From Ideonella sp. (GTDB lineage Bacteria; Pseudomonadota; Gammaproteobacteria; Burkholderiales; Burkholderiaceae_C): 64,000 nt of DNA. Below, one piece after another: positions 20,555-29,920 of the stretch. The notes beneath the pieces were generated by a model. The model saw nothing but the letters and a program-made list of their open reading frames with translations, searched no databases and was not told the DNA's origin. The position numbers were made by a program, and so were the translations under genes. Location of the stretch: the NCBI GenBank assembly GCA_015075545.1, contig JABTUC010000002.1, forward strand, positions 558,001 to 622,000. The letters are read 5' to 3'. How positions within the stretch are numbered: position 1 is the first letter of the stretch; each line of letters starts with the position of its first letter.

Positions 20555-20788
20555 ATGCTGCTGCGTGGCGTGCTGATCCTGCTCGTGGTGGGACTCGTCG
20601 TCTGGATGTTGAGCGCGCGTGCGCGGGCCTCGAAGCGCCCACGGTCGGTGCCGCAACCCGAGGCCTTCGTGCGCTGCGCTCACTGCGGCGTGCATCTGCC
20701 GCGCGACGATGCGGTCATCGACGGCGCCAGTGCGTACTGCAGCGAGGCGCACCGACTGGCCGGCCCGAGGGAGCCGGGCGGCTCCTGA
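20555..20788 (+). CDS. PP0621-type small membrane-anchored zinc-ribbon-like protein
   Basis: The 77-residue product has an N-terminal transmembrane helix (MLLRGVLILLVVGLVVWML), a basic linker, and a C-terminal domain with CAHCG and, 23 residues later, a single further Cys plus His (YCSEAHR). This could bind one metal ion. It matches what is annotated as the PP0621 family in proteobacteria; its function is unknown. It lies 12 bases after the YpjD-like gene and 20 bases before the sensor kinase, so an operon is likely. Confidence 0.8.
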   Translation: MLLRGVLILLVVGLVVWMLSARARASKRPRSVPQPEAFVRCAHCGVHLPRDDAVIDGASAYCSEAHRLAGPREPGGS

Positions 20789-20808
20789 ATGAACGTCCGG
20801 TGGTACCC

Positions 20809-22731
20809 ATGACCGACGCGGCCCAACCGGATCGCAGGCGCAGCGATCGCCGGCAGACCGACCGGCGCACCGCCGCAGCCGATGAATCGTGGTTCGGCGC
20901 GCTCGGAGACGGCGACACCGGATTCCAGGCCGACGATCTGCACGATGCGCCGCGGCCGTCGGCGTTCGACTCTCGCGCCGCGGGCGCGCCGCCGGATGAT
21001 CCGCGCCGCGACGTGCAACGCCAGCAGACGCGCGAGGCGCGACGCTTGGCGACGTCGAGCGACACCGCCCTGAGTCGAGTGTTCGGCACCTACGTGGCCG
21101 CGCGCGCGCTGCTCGGTCTGCTGCTCGCCCTGGTGCCATGGGTGGTGACGCTGCCCAACGTCCACAACCCGCTGCCGCTGTTCCTGCTGTGCCTGGCTTA
21201 TGCGGCGCAGAGCATCACGTTCTGGATATTGCCGCAGATGCGCCCGAGCGAGTCGACGCAGCCGATGACGCGGTTGGGGCGGCGCCAGTGGCTGGCCACT
21301 GCAGGGGTCGACCTGCTGGTATTTGCCGCGCTGCACCTGTTCGATCCCGGCGCCAACCTGAACTTCGGCGCGCTGCTGGTGCTGCCGGTCTTGATGTCTG
21401 GCGTGATGGCCACGCGGCTGGTCGCGGTCGGCACGGCGGCCGCGGTGGCGCTGGTGCTGCTGGGCGGCGTCTGGCGCACCACGCCCGACCTGGCCGACGG
21501 TAGCGTGCTGCTGACGCAGGCGGGGCTGGCCGGCATCGGCGTGTTCATGATCGCGTTGCTGGCCAGCGAGTTCTCGGGCCGCCTGGTGCGCGAGGAGATG
21601 GCCGCTCGCGGCAGCCTCGAGATCGCACGCCAGCAGGCGCAATTGAACCGCCTGGTGATCGACGAGATGACCGAGGGCGTGCTGGTGATCGACCGACGGG
21701 CCCGCGTGCGCGCGGCCAACCCGGCCGCGCGTGCGTTGCTGGTGCCTTCGGGGGTGGCCGATGCAGCGCCGTTCCCGCTGCACAGCAACGACGCATGGGC
21801 AACGCTGCAGGCCGCCGTCGAGCGCGCGTTCGAGCAGGGCAGTTGGCCCGATTCGGCGCGCGAGCTGCGCCTGATGTTCGACGGCGGCGCATCGCGCACG
21901 CTGCAGGTGAGGGCGCGCTTCACGCGACGGCGCTCGCTCGAGAGCGAACGCGCGCCACCGGAGGAGTTCTGCGTCGTGTTCCTGGAAGACCTGCACACCG
22001 TGCAGGCGCGCGGCCGGCAGGAGAAGCTGGCGGCGATGGGCCGCGTGTCGGCCGGCATCGCGCACGAGATTCGCAACCCGTTAGCGGCTATCGCGCAGGC
22101 CAATGCGCTGCTGCTCGAGGAGGTGCTGTCGAACGATCAGCTCCACCTGTCGCGCATGGTGGCCGACAACGTCGATCGGCTCAAGCGCATCGTCGACGAC
22201 GTGATGGAGGCCGCCCCGGGGGCGGTGGGCGAGCCCCACGTGCTCGACGCCAACGCCGTGGTGCAACGCGTGTGCTCCGACTGGGCGCGTACGGTGCAGT
22301 TGCCGCTCGACGATCGCAGCCGCCTGCGGCTCGACTTGCCGCGCTCCCCGCTGGGCGTGGTGTTCGACCCAGAGCATCTGCGGCGGGTGCTGGTCAACCT
22401 GCTCGACAACGCGCACCGCCACGCCAGCGGCGCGCCCGGTGCGATCCTGGTGCAGCTGAGCGCCGCCGATGCGCTCGCCGCCGTGCTGGCGGTGGCCAGC
22501 GATGGCGTGGCGATCGGCGCCGACGTCGAGCGGCACCTGTTCGAGCCCTTCTTCTCGACGCGCAGCCGCGGCACCGGACTGGGCCTGTATATTTGCCGCG
22601 AGCTGTGCGTGCGCCACGGCGCCAGCATCGAATTCAGGCCGCTCGACGGCGGGCAACGGCACCGCAACGAGTTTCGGGTGACGATGCGGCGCGCCGTGCT
22701 GTCGGCGCAGGAGGCAGCGAGTCGAGCATGA
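20809..22731 (+). CDS. pilS: Sensor histidine kinase, PilS type
   Basis: The 640-residue protein has a charged N-terminal tail (about 95 residues with several Asp-Arg-Arg clusters), about six transmembrane helices (residues 100-265), a PAS-like domain (VIDEMTEGVLVIDRRARVRAANPAA), then HisKA with the phospho-acceptor His in GRVSAGIAHEIRNPLAAI, and HATPase_c with NLLDNAHRH and RGTGLGLYI. The second G-box region AVASDGVAIG replaces the usual DNGPGI, but the fold is otherwise complete. It overlaps the regulator gene by four bases. PilS senses pilin in the membrane and controls pilA; no pilA is nearby, so the symbol rests on architecture and partner. Confidence 0.85.
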   Translation: MTDAAQPDRRRSDRRQTDRRTAAADESWFGALGDGDTGFQADDLHDAPRPSAFDSRAAGAPPDDPRRDVQRQQTREARRLATSSDTALSRVFGTYVAARALLGLLLALVPWVVTLPNVHNPLPLFLLCLAYAAQSITFWILPQMRPSESTQPMTRLGRRQWLATAGVDLLVFAALHLFDPGANLNFGALLVLPVLMSGVMATRLVAVGTAAAVALVLLGGVWRTTPDLADGSVLLTQAGLAGIGVFMIALLASEFSGRLVREEMAARGSLEIARQQAQLNRLVIDEMTEGVLVIDRRARVRAANPAARALLVPSGVADAAPFPLHSNDAWATLQAAVERAFEQGSWPDSARELRLMFDGGASRTLQVRARFTRRRSLESERAPPEEFCVVFLEDLHTVQARGRQEKLAAMGRVSAGIAHEIRNPLAAIAQANALLLEEVLSNDQLHLSRMVADNVDRLKRIVDDVMEAAPGAVGEPHVLDANAVVQRVCSDWARTVQLPLDDRSRLRLDLPRSPLGVVFDPEHLRRVLVNLLDNAHRHASGAPGAILVQLSAADALAAVLAVASDGVAIGADVERHLFEPFFSTRSRGTGLGLYICRELCVRHGASIEFRPLDGGQRHRNEFRVTMRRAVLSAQEAASRA

Positions 22732-24239
22732 ACAGCCCCGCCCATTACAGCCTGCTGGTGGTCGATGACGAGCCCGATCTGCGCACGCTGTATGAACTGA
22801 CGCTGCTGCGCGAGGGTTACGACGTCGAATCGGCGTCGTCGGTCGACGACGCCTGGCAACGCCTGTCGAGCCGCACCTACAGCGCGGTCATCACCGACAT
22901 GCGGTTGCCCGACGGCTCGGGGCTCGATCTGCTGCGGCGGCTCGAGCAGGCCAAGCGGCGCGAGAAGGCGATCGTCATCACCGCCTACGGCTCGGCCGAA
23001 GGCGCCGTCGAGGCGCTGAAGGCCGGCGCGTTCGACTATCTGACCAAGCCGGTCGATCTGCGGCAGTTTCGCGGCGTGGTGGCCTCGGCGCTCGGCCGCA
23101 CGCCGAGCACGCCTGCCGGGCGCGATGCCTCTGCTGGAGCGCCGGCACGCACCGGCGACGACGCCGGCACCGACCCGGGGCGAATGCACCCGGCGCTGTC
23201 GCGTTTGGCCGGCCGCTCGCAGGCGATGCAGCAGGTGCGGTCGATGGTCGAGCGGGTGGCGCGCAGCATGGCGCCGGTGCTGGTGCAAGGCGAATCGGGC
23301 ACGGGCAAGGAGCTGGTCGCGCGCGCGATCCACGCCTGCTCGGCGCGCAGCGATGCGCCGTTCATCGCCGTCAACTGCGGTGCCATTCCAGAGCAACTGC
23401 TGGAGGCCGAGTTCTTCGGCTACCGCAAAGGCTCGTTCACCGGAGCGCACGAGGATCGCGAAGGCTTCGTGCAGGCGGCGCAGGGTGGCACGCTGTTCCT
23501 CGACGAGATCGGCGACCTGCCGCTGGCGATGCAGAGCAAGCTGCTGCGCGTCATCCAGGAGCGCACCGTGCGACCGGTCGGCGCGGTGACGGAAACCCCG
23601 ATCAATGTGCGTGTGGTCAGTGCCACCCACCGCGACCTGGCCAGCGAGGTCCACGAGGGCCGGTTCCGGCAGGACCTGTACTACCGCCTCAACGTGATCC
23701 AGATCCGCGTGCCGGCGCTGCGCGAGCGCATCGACGATCTGCCGGCGATCTGCGACCTGGTGCTGGCGCGCATCGCCGGCGAGGCCGGCATCTCGCCGCC
23801 GCCCAGGTTGTCGGCGCAGGCGATGGAGCGGCTGTCGGATTACGCGTTCCCGGGCAACGTGCGCGAACTCGAGAACCTGCTGCATCGCGCGCTCGCGCTG
23901 TCGACCGGCGAGGCCATCGAATGGGCCGACCTCGGCCTGCCCGACGATGTGTTCGTCGACAGCGGCATCGTCGATCTCGACGCACTGCATGCCGCCAGCG
24001 AGGCGGCGCGCAAGGTCGTTGCCGCGGCGCCGGCCGGCGAGTTGCCGACCGATCTCGTCGCTTATCTCGACCAGGTCGAGCGCGACATCCTGATCCGCGC
24101 ACTCGAGCAGCATCGTTTCAACCGCACTGCGGCCGGTGCCGGCCTCGGGCTGTCGCTGCGGCAGATGCGCTATCGCATGGCGCGGCTCGGGGTCAACGTG
24201 GCCGACCATGTCGGCGAGCGCGGCGACAGCGCGTTCTGA
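22728..24239 (+). CDS. pilR: Sigma54-dependent response regulator, PilR/NtrC type
   Basis: The 503-residue protein has a receiver domain (VVDDEPDLR, phospho-acceptor Asp in ITDMRLPDGSG, TAYGSAEGAVEALKAGAFDYLTKP), an AAA+ domain with Walker A GESGTGKE, the sigma54-contact loop GSFTGAHED (GAFTGA type) and the GGTLFLDEIGD Walker B, and a Fis-type HTH at the end (NRTAAGAGLGLSLRQMRYRMARLG). It would activate sigma54 promoters once phosphorylated by the preceding kinase. The ATGA overlap shows translational coupling. Confidence 0.9.
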   Translation: MNSPAHYSLLVVDDEPDLRTLYELTLLREGYDVESASSVDDAWQRLSSRTYSAVITDMRLPDGSGLDLLRRLEQAKRREKAIVITAYGSAEGAVEALKAGAFDYLTKPVDLRQFRGVVASALGRTPSTPAGRDASAGAPARTGDDAGTDPGRMHPALSRLAGRSQAMQQVRSMVERVARSMAPVLVQGESGTGKELVARAIHACSARSDAPFIAVNCGAIPEQLLEAEFFGYRKGSFTGAHEDREGFVQAAQGGTLFLDEIGDLPLAMQSKLLRVIQERTVRPVGAVTETPINVRVVSATHRDLASEVHEGRFRQDLYYRLNVIQIRVPALRERIDDLPAICDLVLARIAGEAGISPPPRLSAQAMERLSDYAFPGNVRELENLLHRALALSTGEAIEWADLGLPDDVFVDSGIVDLDALHAASEAARKVVAAAPAGELPTDLVAYLDQVERDILIRALEQHRFNRTAAGAGLGLSLRQMRYRMARLGVNVADHVGERGDSAF

Positions 24240-24831
24240 CGCCAGCCGCCGCTCGCGCACACCGGCGTGGCGCGACGGCTGGTGGTGGCGCGCCGCGGCA
24301 GCGCCATCGCCCAACCACAACGCGCGACCGGCCGGTGCGCAGATCGCGCTCGTCGTGGTGCATTCGATCAGCCTGCCACCGGGCCGCTACGGTGGCGATG
24401 CCATCGAGCGCCTGTTCACCAACCGCCTCGATTGGAGCGCGCATCCGTATTTCGAGACGATCCGCGGCCTGCAGGTGTCGGCACACTTCCTGATCGCGCG
24501 AACCGGCAAACTGTTGCAGTTCGTTTCGTGCGATCGCCGTGCCTGGCACGCTGGTGCATCGTCGTGGCGTGGCCGGGCCGATTGCAACGACTACTCCATC
24601 GGCATCGAGCTCGAGGGCCTCGAGGGCGGGCGCTTCACGACGGCGCAGTACACCCAACTCGCGGCGTTGCTGCGCGCGTTGTCACGGCGCTACGCGATCG
24701 ACGCGGTCGTCGGCCACGAGCACGTCGCGCCGTCGCGCAAGCGCGACCCCGGCAGGGGCTTCGACTGGAACCGACTCGTGCGGTCGCTGCGCTGGTCACG
24801 CACTCGCGTGCCGTTCGCGACACAGGCATGA
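24208..24831 (+). CDS. ampD: 1,6-anhydro-N-acetylmuramyl-L-alanine amidase AmpD
   Basis: Cytoplasmic zinc amidase of cell-wall recycling. The 207-residue frame contains SPNHNARP, the first zinc His in VVVHSISLPPGRYGG, SAHFLIARTG, the YSIGIELEG motif with the catalytic Glu, and HEHVAPSRKRDPG with the later zinc and catalytic residues. The only in-frame ATG is at 24208, inside the last codons of pilR (32-base overlap), and gives about 25 extra unconserved residues before the domain. The true start is therefore uncertain. No signal peptide is present, as expected for AmpD. Confidence 0.92.
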   Translation: MSASAATARSDASRRSRTPAWRDGWWWRAAAAPSPNHNARPAGAQIALVVVHSISLPPGRYGGDAIERLFTNRLDWSAHPYFETIRGLQVSAHFLIARTGKLLQFVSCDRRAWHAGASSWRGRADCNDYSIGIELEGLEGGRFTTAQYTQLAALLRALSRRYAIDAVVGHEHVAPSRKRDPGRGFDWNRLVRSLRWSRTRVPFATQA

Positions 24832-24979
24832 CGCGGCCTGCGAGGCGAAATCGCGCGCCGTGCCAGCAGTGGTGCGCGAATCCCTGCGCACACCGAGGCT
24901 GCGCGCGCATCGCAGCGCGATGCGTGCTCGGGCCCGCAGCCGTTCCGTCGGCTTCGGGGCCGCGTCAAGCGGGATAAGC

Positions 24980-25027
24980 ACGCTACCCCTAGTGGGTTGA
25001 ACGGACCGGAGGCCCCAGATATAGTGT
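24980..25027 (+). promoter_or_regulatory. nrdA promoter with two NrdR-box-like sites
   Basis: TTGAAC (24997-25002) and TATAGT (25020-25025) are 17 bases apart, a near-ideal sigma70 promoter. Compared with the NrdR consensus acaCwAtATaTwgTgt, the site at 25012-25027 matches about 12 of 16 positions and overlaps the -10. A weaker site at 24980-24995 matches about 10 of 16 and ends just before the -35. Their starts are 32 bases apart, about three helical turns, the spacing expected of paired NrdR boxes. Repression by dATP-loaded NrdR is the natural reading. Confidence 0.6.
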
Positions 25028-25297
25028 TCCGTGCGTGACCAACCTGACATCGAGACGACCTGCCGAGATGGGCTCCGCTGCTCGATGCCGTGCCGACGGC
25101 GGTGGCCGACGGGCGCGTGATCCGGCAAAGAAGGCCGCTGCGCCGCGTTGCGTCGCGGCGCATGCATCCAGCCGGCGAAGCGTGCTTCGTGGATCTGTCT
25201 GCGCCTCGCTCGAGCGCCGCCGGCAGGTCTGCGCAGGCGGCCTCGATGCGGGCGCTCCGTCGATTTCCAGAAGCACGAATCCAACACAGAGGAATCC
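25028..25297 (+). other. Long nrdA 5' leader, no gene seen
   Basis: About 265 bases separate the predicted transcription start from nrdA. The region has several short G+C-rich self-complementary stretches but no T-run terminator, no convincing riboswitch fold and no reading frame with coding character. The bases 24832-24979 before the promoter, after ampD, are also featureless. Confidence 0.4.
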
Positions 25298-28207
25298 ATG
25301 CAAGCAGTGACATCCCGCGCCGATGAACTGGCCGCCCTCGTGCGCCCGCTGACGCAAGCGGGCGCCGCCGCATCCGCTTACGCGGGCTACCAGACCATCC
25401 GTCGCAACGGCGCGGTGGTGATGTTCGAGCCCAACAAGATCGCGGTGGCGCTGATGAAGGCCTTCCTCGCGGTGCACGGCACGCAAGGCGCGGCATCGGC
25501 CAGCGTGCGCGAGACCGTCGATGCGCTGACCGAGATCGTCGTGCGCGCGCTGCTGCGCTCGCGGCCGGGTGGCGGCACCTTCCACATCGAGGACGTGCAG
25601 GACCAGGTCGAGTTGGCGTTGATGCGTGGCGGCCACCACGAGGTGGCGCGCGCCTACGTGCTGTACCGCGAGCGGCGCGCGCAGGAGCGCGCCAAGCAGG
25701 CTGCCGAAGCGGCGCCGCGCCAGGCGGTGCTGCACGTGGTGGACGGCGATCGGCGCCTGCCACTCGACATGGCCGCGCTGCAGGCGTTGGTCGACGCCGC
25801 ATGTGCGGGGTTGGGCGATGACGTGAGCGCGCAGCCCATCCTCGCCGAGACCTGCCGCAACCTCTACGACGGCGTGCCGATCGACGAGGTGCACAAGGCC
25901 GCGATCCTGGCGGCGCGCACGCTGATCGAGAAGGAGCCGGCCTACACCCGCGCCACGGCGCGGCTGCTGCTTCACACCATCCGCAAGGAGGTGCTGGGCG
26001 AGGAGGTCGTGCAGGCCGGCATGGCGCAGCGCTACGCGCAGTATTTCCCGGAGTTCGTCGCGCGCGGCGTCGCTGCCGAACTGCTGGACCCGGCGCTCGC
26101 GCAGTTCGACCTGGCACGGCTCGGCGCCGCGCTGAAGCCCGAGCGCGACTTGCAGTTCGACTACCTCGGCTTGCAGACGCTGTACGACCGCTATTTCCTG
26201 CACGTGCACGAGCGGCGCATCGAGCTGCCGCAGGGATTTTTCATGCGGGTGGCGATGGGGCTGGCGCTGCGCGAGATCGACCGCGAGGCGCGCGCGATCG
26301 AGTTCTACGACGTGCTGTCGAGCTTCGATTTCATGTCGAGCACGCCCACCCTGTTCAACTCGGGCACCCTTCGCTCGCAGCTGTCGAGCTGCTACCTGAC
26401 GACGGTGGCCGACGACCTCGACGGCATCTACGAGGCGCTGAAGGAGAACGCGCTGCTGTCCAAGTACGCCGGCGGCCTGGGCAACGACTGGACGCCGGTG
26501 CGTGCGCTGGGCAGCTACATCAAGGGCACCAATGGCAAGAGCCAGGGTGTGGTGCCGTTCCTGAAGGTGGTCAACGACACCGCGGTGGCCGTCAACCAGG
26601 GCGGCAAGCGCAAGGGTGCGGTGTGCGCCTACCTGGAAACCTGGCACCTCGACATCGAGGAGTTCCTCGAGCTGCGCAAGAACACGGGCGACGACCGGCG
26701 GCGCACGCACGACATGAACACCGCCAACTGGATCCCCGACCTGTTCATGAAGCGGGTGGTCGAAGGCGGCGACTGGACGCTGTTCTCGCCGTCCACCTGC
26801 CCGGACCTGCACGAAAAGTTCGGCGCCGACTTCGAGGCCGCCTACACCGCCTACGAAGCCAAGGCCGAGCGCGGCGAACTGAAGCTGCACAAACGGCTGC
26901 CGGCGCGCGACCTGTGGCGCAAGATGCTGACGATGCTGTTCGAAACCGGGCATCCGTGGATCACCTTCAAGGACGCCTGCAACCTGCGCAGCCCGCAGCA
27001 GCACGCGGGGGTGGTGCATTCGTCGAACCTGTGCACCGAGATCACGCTGAACACCGGGCCATCGGAGATCGCGGTGTGCAACCTCGGGTCGGTGAACCTG
27101 GCGCATCACCTGCAAGACGGCCAGATCGACCAGGCCAAGCTGAAGAAGACGGTCGCCAGCGCGATGCGGATGCTCGACAACGTGATCGACATCAACTACT
27201 ACGCGGTGAAAAAGGCGCGCGACAGCAACCTGCGCCACCGCCCGGTCGGTCTGGGCGTGATGGGCTTCCAGGACGCGCTGTATAAGCTGCAGTTGCCCTA
27301 CGCATCGCCGGCGGCGGTGGAGTTTGCCGACCGTTCGATGGAGGCGCTGTGCTATCACGCCTACTGGGCGTCGACCGAGCTGGCCGAGGAGCGCGGCCGC
27401 TACTCGAGCTATCGTGGCTCGCTTTGGGAGCGCGGGATCCTGCCGCCGGACACGCTCGATCTGCTGGCCGCGCAGCGCGATGCCGGCAAGGCGCCCGGCG
27501 CGGCCTCGTACGTCGACGTCGACCGCAGCGCCGCGATGGAGTGGAGTGCGCTGCGCGCGCGCATCGCCAGCCACGGCATGCGCAACTCCAACTGCGTGGC
27601 GATCGCGCCCACCGCGACCATCAGCAACATCGTCGGCGTCGACGCGTCGATCGAGCCGTGCTTCGGCAACCTGTCGGTCAAGAGCAACCTGTCGGGCGAG
27701 TTCACCGTCGTCAACGAGTACCTGGTGCGCGACCTGAAGCGCCTGGGTCTGTGGGACGACGTGATGGTGATGGACCTCAAGCACTTCGACGGCTCGCTGC
27801 GGCGCATCGACCGGGTGCCCGAAGCGATCAAGCAGTTGTATGCCACAGCGTTCGAGATCGAGCCCCAGTGGCTGGTGGAGGCCGCGGCACGGCGCCAGAA
27901 GTGGATCGACCAGGCGCAGTCGCTCAACATCTACATGGCGGGTGCCTCGGGCCGCAAGCTCGACGAGCTGTACAGGCTGGCCTGGGTGCGCGGCCTGAAG
28001 ACCACCTACTACCTGCGCACGATGGGTGCCACCCATGCCGAGAAGTCCACCGTGAAGAGCGGTGCGCTGAACGCGGTGTCGATGGCTGACGGCGCGGGCC
28101 ATCTCGGCGGCGATGCATCGATGCAGCCCGCGCGAAGCGCCGGCGACGCCGCGGCCGACGTGAAATTCTGCTCGATCGACAACCCCGAGTGCGAGGCCTG
28201 CCAGTGA
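25298..28207 (+). CDS. nrdA: Class Ia ribonucleoside-diphosphate reductase alpha subunit
   Basis: Reduces all four ribonucleoside diphosphates. The 969-residue protein is longer than E. coli NrdA because it has two N-terminal ATP-cone regions, about residues 28-125 and 145-235; the second aligns with the single E. coli cone. The catalytic cysteines are in SQLSSCYL and IAVCNLGS, the radical site in SSNLCTEITLN (Asn, Cys, Glu), the radical-transfer pair in TYYLRTMG, and the C-terminal shuttle pair in ECEACQ. The ATG at 25298 follows an AGAGGAA site. nrdB follows after an unusually long 289-base gap. Confidence 0.97.
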   Translation: MQAVTSRADELAALVRPLTQAGAAASAYAGYQTIRRNGAVVMFEPNKIAVALMKAFLAVHGTQGAASASVRETVDALTEIVVRALLRSRPGGGTFHIEDVQDQVELALMRGGHHEVARAYVLYRERRAQERAKQAAEAAPRQAVLHVVDGDRRLPLDMAALQALVDAACAGLGDDVSAQPILAETCRNLYDGVPIDEVHKAAILAARTLIEKEPAYTRATARLLLHTIRKEVLGEEVVQAGMAQRYAQYFPEFVARGVAAELLDPALAQFDLARLGAALKPERDLQFDYLGLQTLYDRYFLHVHERRIELPQGFFMRVAMGLALREIDREARAIEFYDVLSSFDFMSSTPTLFNSGTLRSQLSSCYLTTVADDLDGIYEALKENALLSKYAGGLGNDWTPVRALGSYIKGTNGKSQGVVPFLKVVNDTAVAVNQGGKRKGAVCAYLETWHLDIEEFLELRKNTGDDRRRTHDMNTANWIPDLFMKRVVEGGDWTLFSPSTCPDLHEKFGADFEAAYTAYEAKAERGELKLHKRLPARDLWRKMLTMLFETGHPWITFKDACNLRSPQQHAGVVHSSNLCTEITLNTGPSEIAVCNLGSVNLAHHLQDGQIDQAKLKKTVASAMRMLDNVIDINYYAVKKARDSNLRHRPVGLGVMGFQDALYKLQLPYASPAAVEFADRSMEALCYHAYWASTELAEERGRYSSYRGSLWERGILPPDTLDLLAAQRDAGKAPGAASYVDVDRSAAMEWSALRARIASHGMRNSNCVAIAPTATISNIVGVDASIEPCFGNLSVKSNLSGEFTVVNEYLVRDLKRLGLWDDVMVMDLKHFDGSLRRIDRVPEAIKQLYATAFEIEPQWLVEAAARRQKWIDQAQSLNIYMAGASGRKLDELYRLAWVRGLKTTYYLRTMGATHAEKSTVKSGALNAVSMADGAGHLGGDASMQPARSAGDAAADVKFCSIDNPECEACQ

Positions 28208-28275
28208 GTGCGGATGCAGCGAGGCCATCGCACGGCGAGCGCGTCGTGGCGCGATGCGCAGTGCAGCGGCCGCAG

Positions 28276-28301
28276 CGACGCGCCGCGTGAGAGGCGCGTC
28301 G
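28276..28301 (+). other. Strong hairpin between nrdA and nrdB
   Basis: CGACGCGCC and GGCGCGTCG form a perfect 9-bp stem with an 8-base loop. No T-run follows. It could stabilise the 3' end of the nrdA message or reduce readthrough into nrdB. The remaining intergenic sequence (28208-28439) shows nothing else clear. Confidence 0.4.
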
Positions 28302-28439
28302 GTGGGCGATCGACTGCGTGCGATGCAACGCGCTGCTGAGTCGAAGCGCCCGCGCCTCGGCGCGCGTGCATGTTGCGCGCGACGCGATCGACTCGCGGCG
28401 ATGCACGTGCGCAACAACGCAGCGGCCCAAATGTCAAGA

Positions 28440-28473
28440 AGTGCTTGGTGTTTCGACACAACACTCCGATAAT
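28440..28473 (+). promoter_or_regulatory. Putative nrdB promoter with overlapping imperfect dyad
   Basis: TTGGTG (28445-28450) and GATAAT (28468-28473) are 17 bases apart and lie 23 bases before the nrdB start. The 26-base segment 28440-28465 is an imperfect dyad (AGTG, GTGT ... ACAC, CACT) covering the -35, which may be an operator. It lacks the AT-rich centre of an NrdR box. Confidence 0.4.
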
Positions 28474-28496
28474 CCGCAACCACAGGAAGCACTCAC

Positions 28497-29708
28497 ATGC
28501 TCGTCTGGGAAGAAGACATCCGAACCGCATCGACGATCACACCCAGAAGCCCCGCACACCACCTCGACGCCGTGCGGGCAGCGGCCCTCTCATCGCCGCA
28601 ACTGCAGCCACTGCGCGCTGCCGAGCCCCAGGTTTCCCCGTTGCCTTTCAAGCCCGCCGCGCCGACGGCGGCAGTGCCTTCGCATGCGTCGCGCCGCGTC
28701 AATGCAGCCGAGAAGCGCATCATCAACGGACAGACCGACGTCAACCAGCTGGTCCCGTTCAAGTACAAGTGGGCCTGGGAGAAGTACCTCGCGGCCTGCT
28801 CGAACCACTGGATGCCGCAGGAGATCAACATGTCGCGCGACATCGCGACGTGGAAGGATCCCAACGGCCTCACCGAAGACGAGCGCCGTCTCATCAAGCG
28901 CAACCTCGGCTTCTTCGTCACCGCCGACTCGCTGGCCGCCAACAACATCACGCTGGGCACCTACCGCCACATCACGGCGCCCGAATGCCGGCAGTTCCTG
29001 CTGCGCCAGGCCTTCGAAGAGGCGATCCACACCCACGCCTATCAGTACATCGTCGAGTCGCTGGGGCTCGACGAAGGCGAGATCTTCAACGCCTACCACG
29101 AGATCGCGTCGATCCGCGACAAGGACGAGTTCCTGATCCCGTTCATCGACGCGATCATGGCGCCGACCTTCGAGACCGGCACGGCCGAGGCGGACCAGAC
29201 GCTGCTCAAGTCGATCATCGTGTTCGCGTGCCTGATGGAAGGGTTGTTCTTCTACGTCGGCTTCACGCAGATCCTGGCGCTCGGCCGGCAGAACAAGATG
29301 ACCGGCGCCGCCGAGCAGTATCAGTACATCCTGCGCGACGAGTCGATGCACTGCAATTTCGGCATCGACCTGATCAATCAGATCAAGCTCGAGAATCCGC
29401 ACCTGTGGACGCCGCAGTTCCGCGCCGAGATCAAGGCGCTGTTCCTGAAGGCCGTCGAGCTCGAGTACCGCTATGCCGAGGACACCATGCCGCGCGGCGT
29501 GCTGGGCCTCAACGCGTCGATGTTCAAGGGCTATCTGCGCTTCATCGCCAACCGGCGTGCCACGCAGATCGGCCTGGATGCGCTCTTCCCGAACGAGGAG
29601 AACCCGTTCCCGTGGATGAGCGAGATGATCGACCTGAAGAAGGAACGCAACTTTTTCGAAACCCGCGTCATCGAGTATCAGAGCGGTGGCGCGCTGAGCT
29701 GGGACTGA
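28497..29708 (+). CDS. nrdB: Class Ia ribonucleoside-diphosphate reductase beta subunit
   Basis: Carries the diiron-tyrosyl radical cofactor used by NrdA. The 403-residue protein has an N-terminal extension of about 65 residues rich in Ala and Pro before the ferritin-like core. Metal ligands are visible in TADSLAANN (Asp), [11 protein letters not shown] (Glu, His and the radical Tyr four residues after the His) and [10 protein letters not shown] (Glu, His). The radical Tyr argues for class Ia over the Phe-containing class Ic. The start is preceded by an AGGAAG site. It probably has its own promoter. Confidence 0.96.
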   Translation: MLVWEEDIRTASTITPRSPAHHLDAVRAAALSSPQLQPLRAAEPQVSPLPFKPAAPTAAVPSHASRRVNAAEKRIINGQTDVNQLVPFKYKWAWEKYLAACSNHWMPQEINMSRDIATWKDPNGLTEDERRLIKRNLGFFVTADSLAANNITLGTYRHITAPECRQFLLRQAFEEAIHTHAYQYIVESLGLDEGEIFNAYHEIASIRDKDEFLIPFIDAIMAPTFETGTAEADQTLLKSIIVFACLMEGLFFYVGFTQILALGRQNKMTGAAEQYQYILRDESMHCNFGIDLINQIKLENPHLWTPQFRAEIKALFLKAVELEYRYAEDTMPRGVLGLNASMFKGYLRFIANRRATQIGLDALFPNEENPFPWMSEMIDLKKERNFFETRVIEYQSGGALSWD

Positions 29709-29920
29709 CGCACTGCCTTCAGTGCAGTGCCGTTCCGGCCGATAGAGAGATCAAGATCGGTGGGCGGCGAATCGTCGACGACAGAATCGACGAGCGCCAC
29801 CACAACCCCATTCACCGGTGGGGAGTCGCCACCCGGCGCGAGCCGAACGACGCTCGACGGTGAATCGCCGACCTGCGCAGGCAGTGCGGTGTGTTCGTCA
29901 ACTTGATCAAGGAGATCGAA

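Noticed and set aside
24989-28492. A very long open frame (over 1,100 codons) antisense to nrdA, starting near nrdB
   Set aside because: It is an artefact of high GC at third positions. Its product is low-complexity (His, Arg, Val, Leu), has no start signals and mirrors a well-supported gene.
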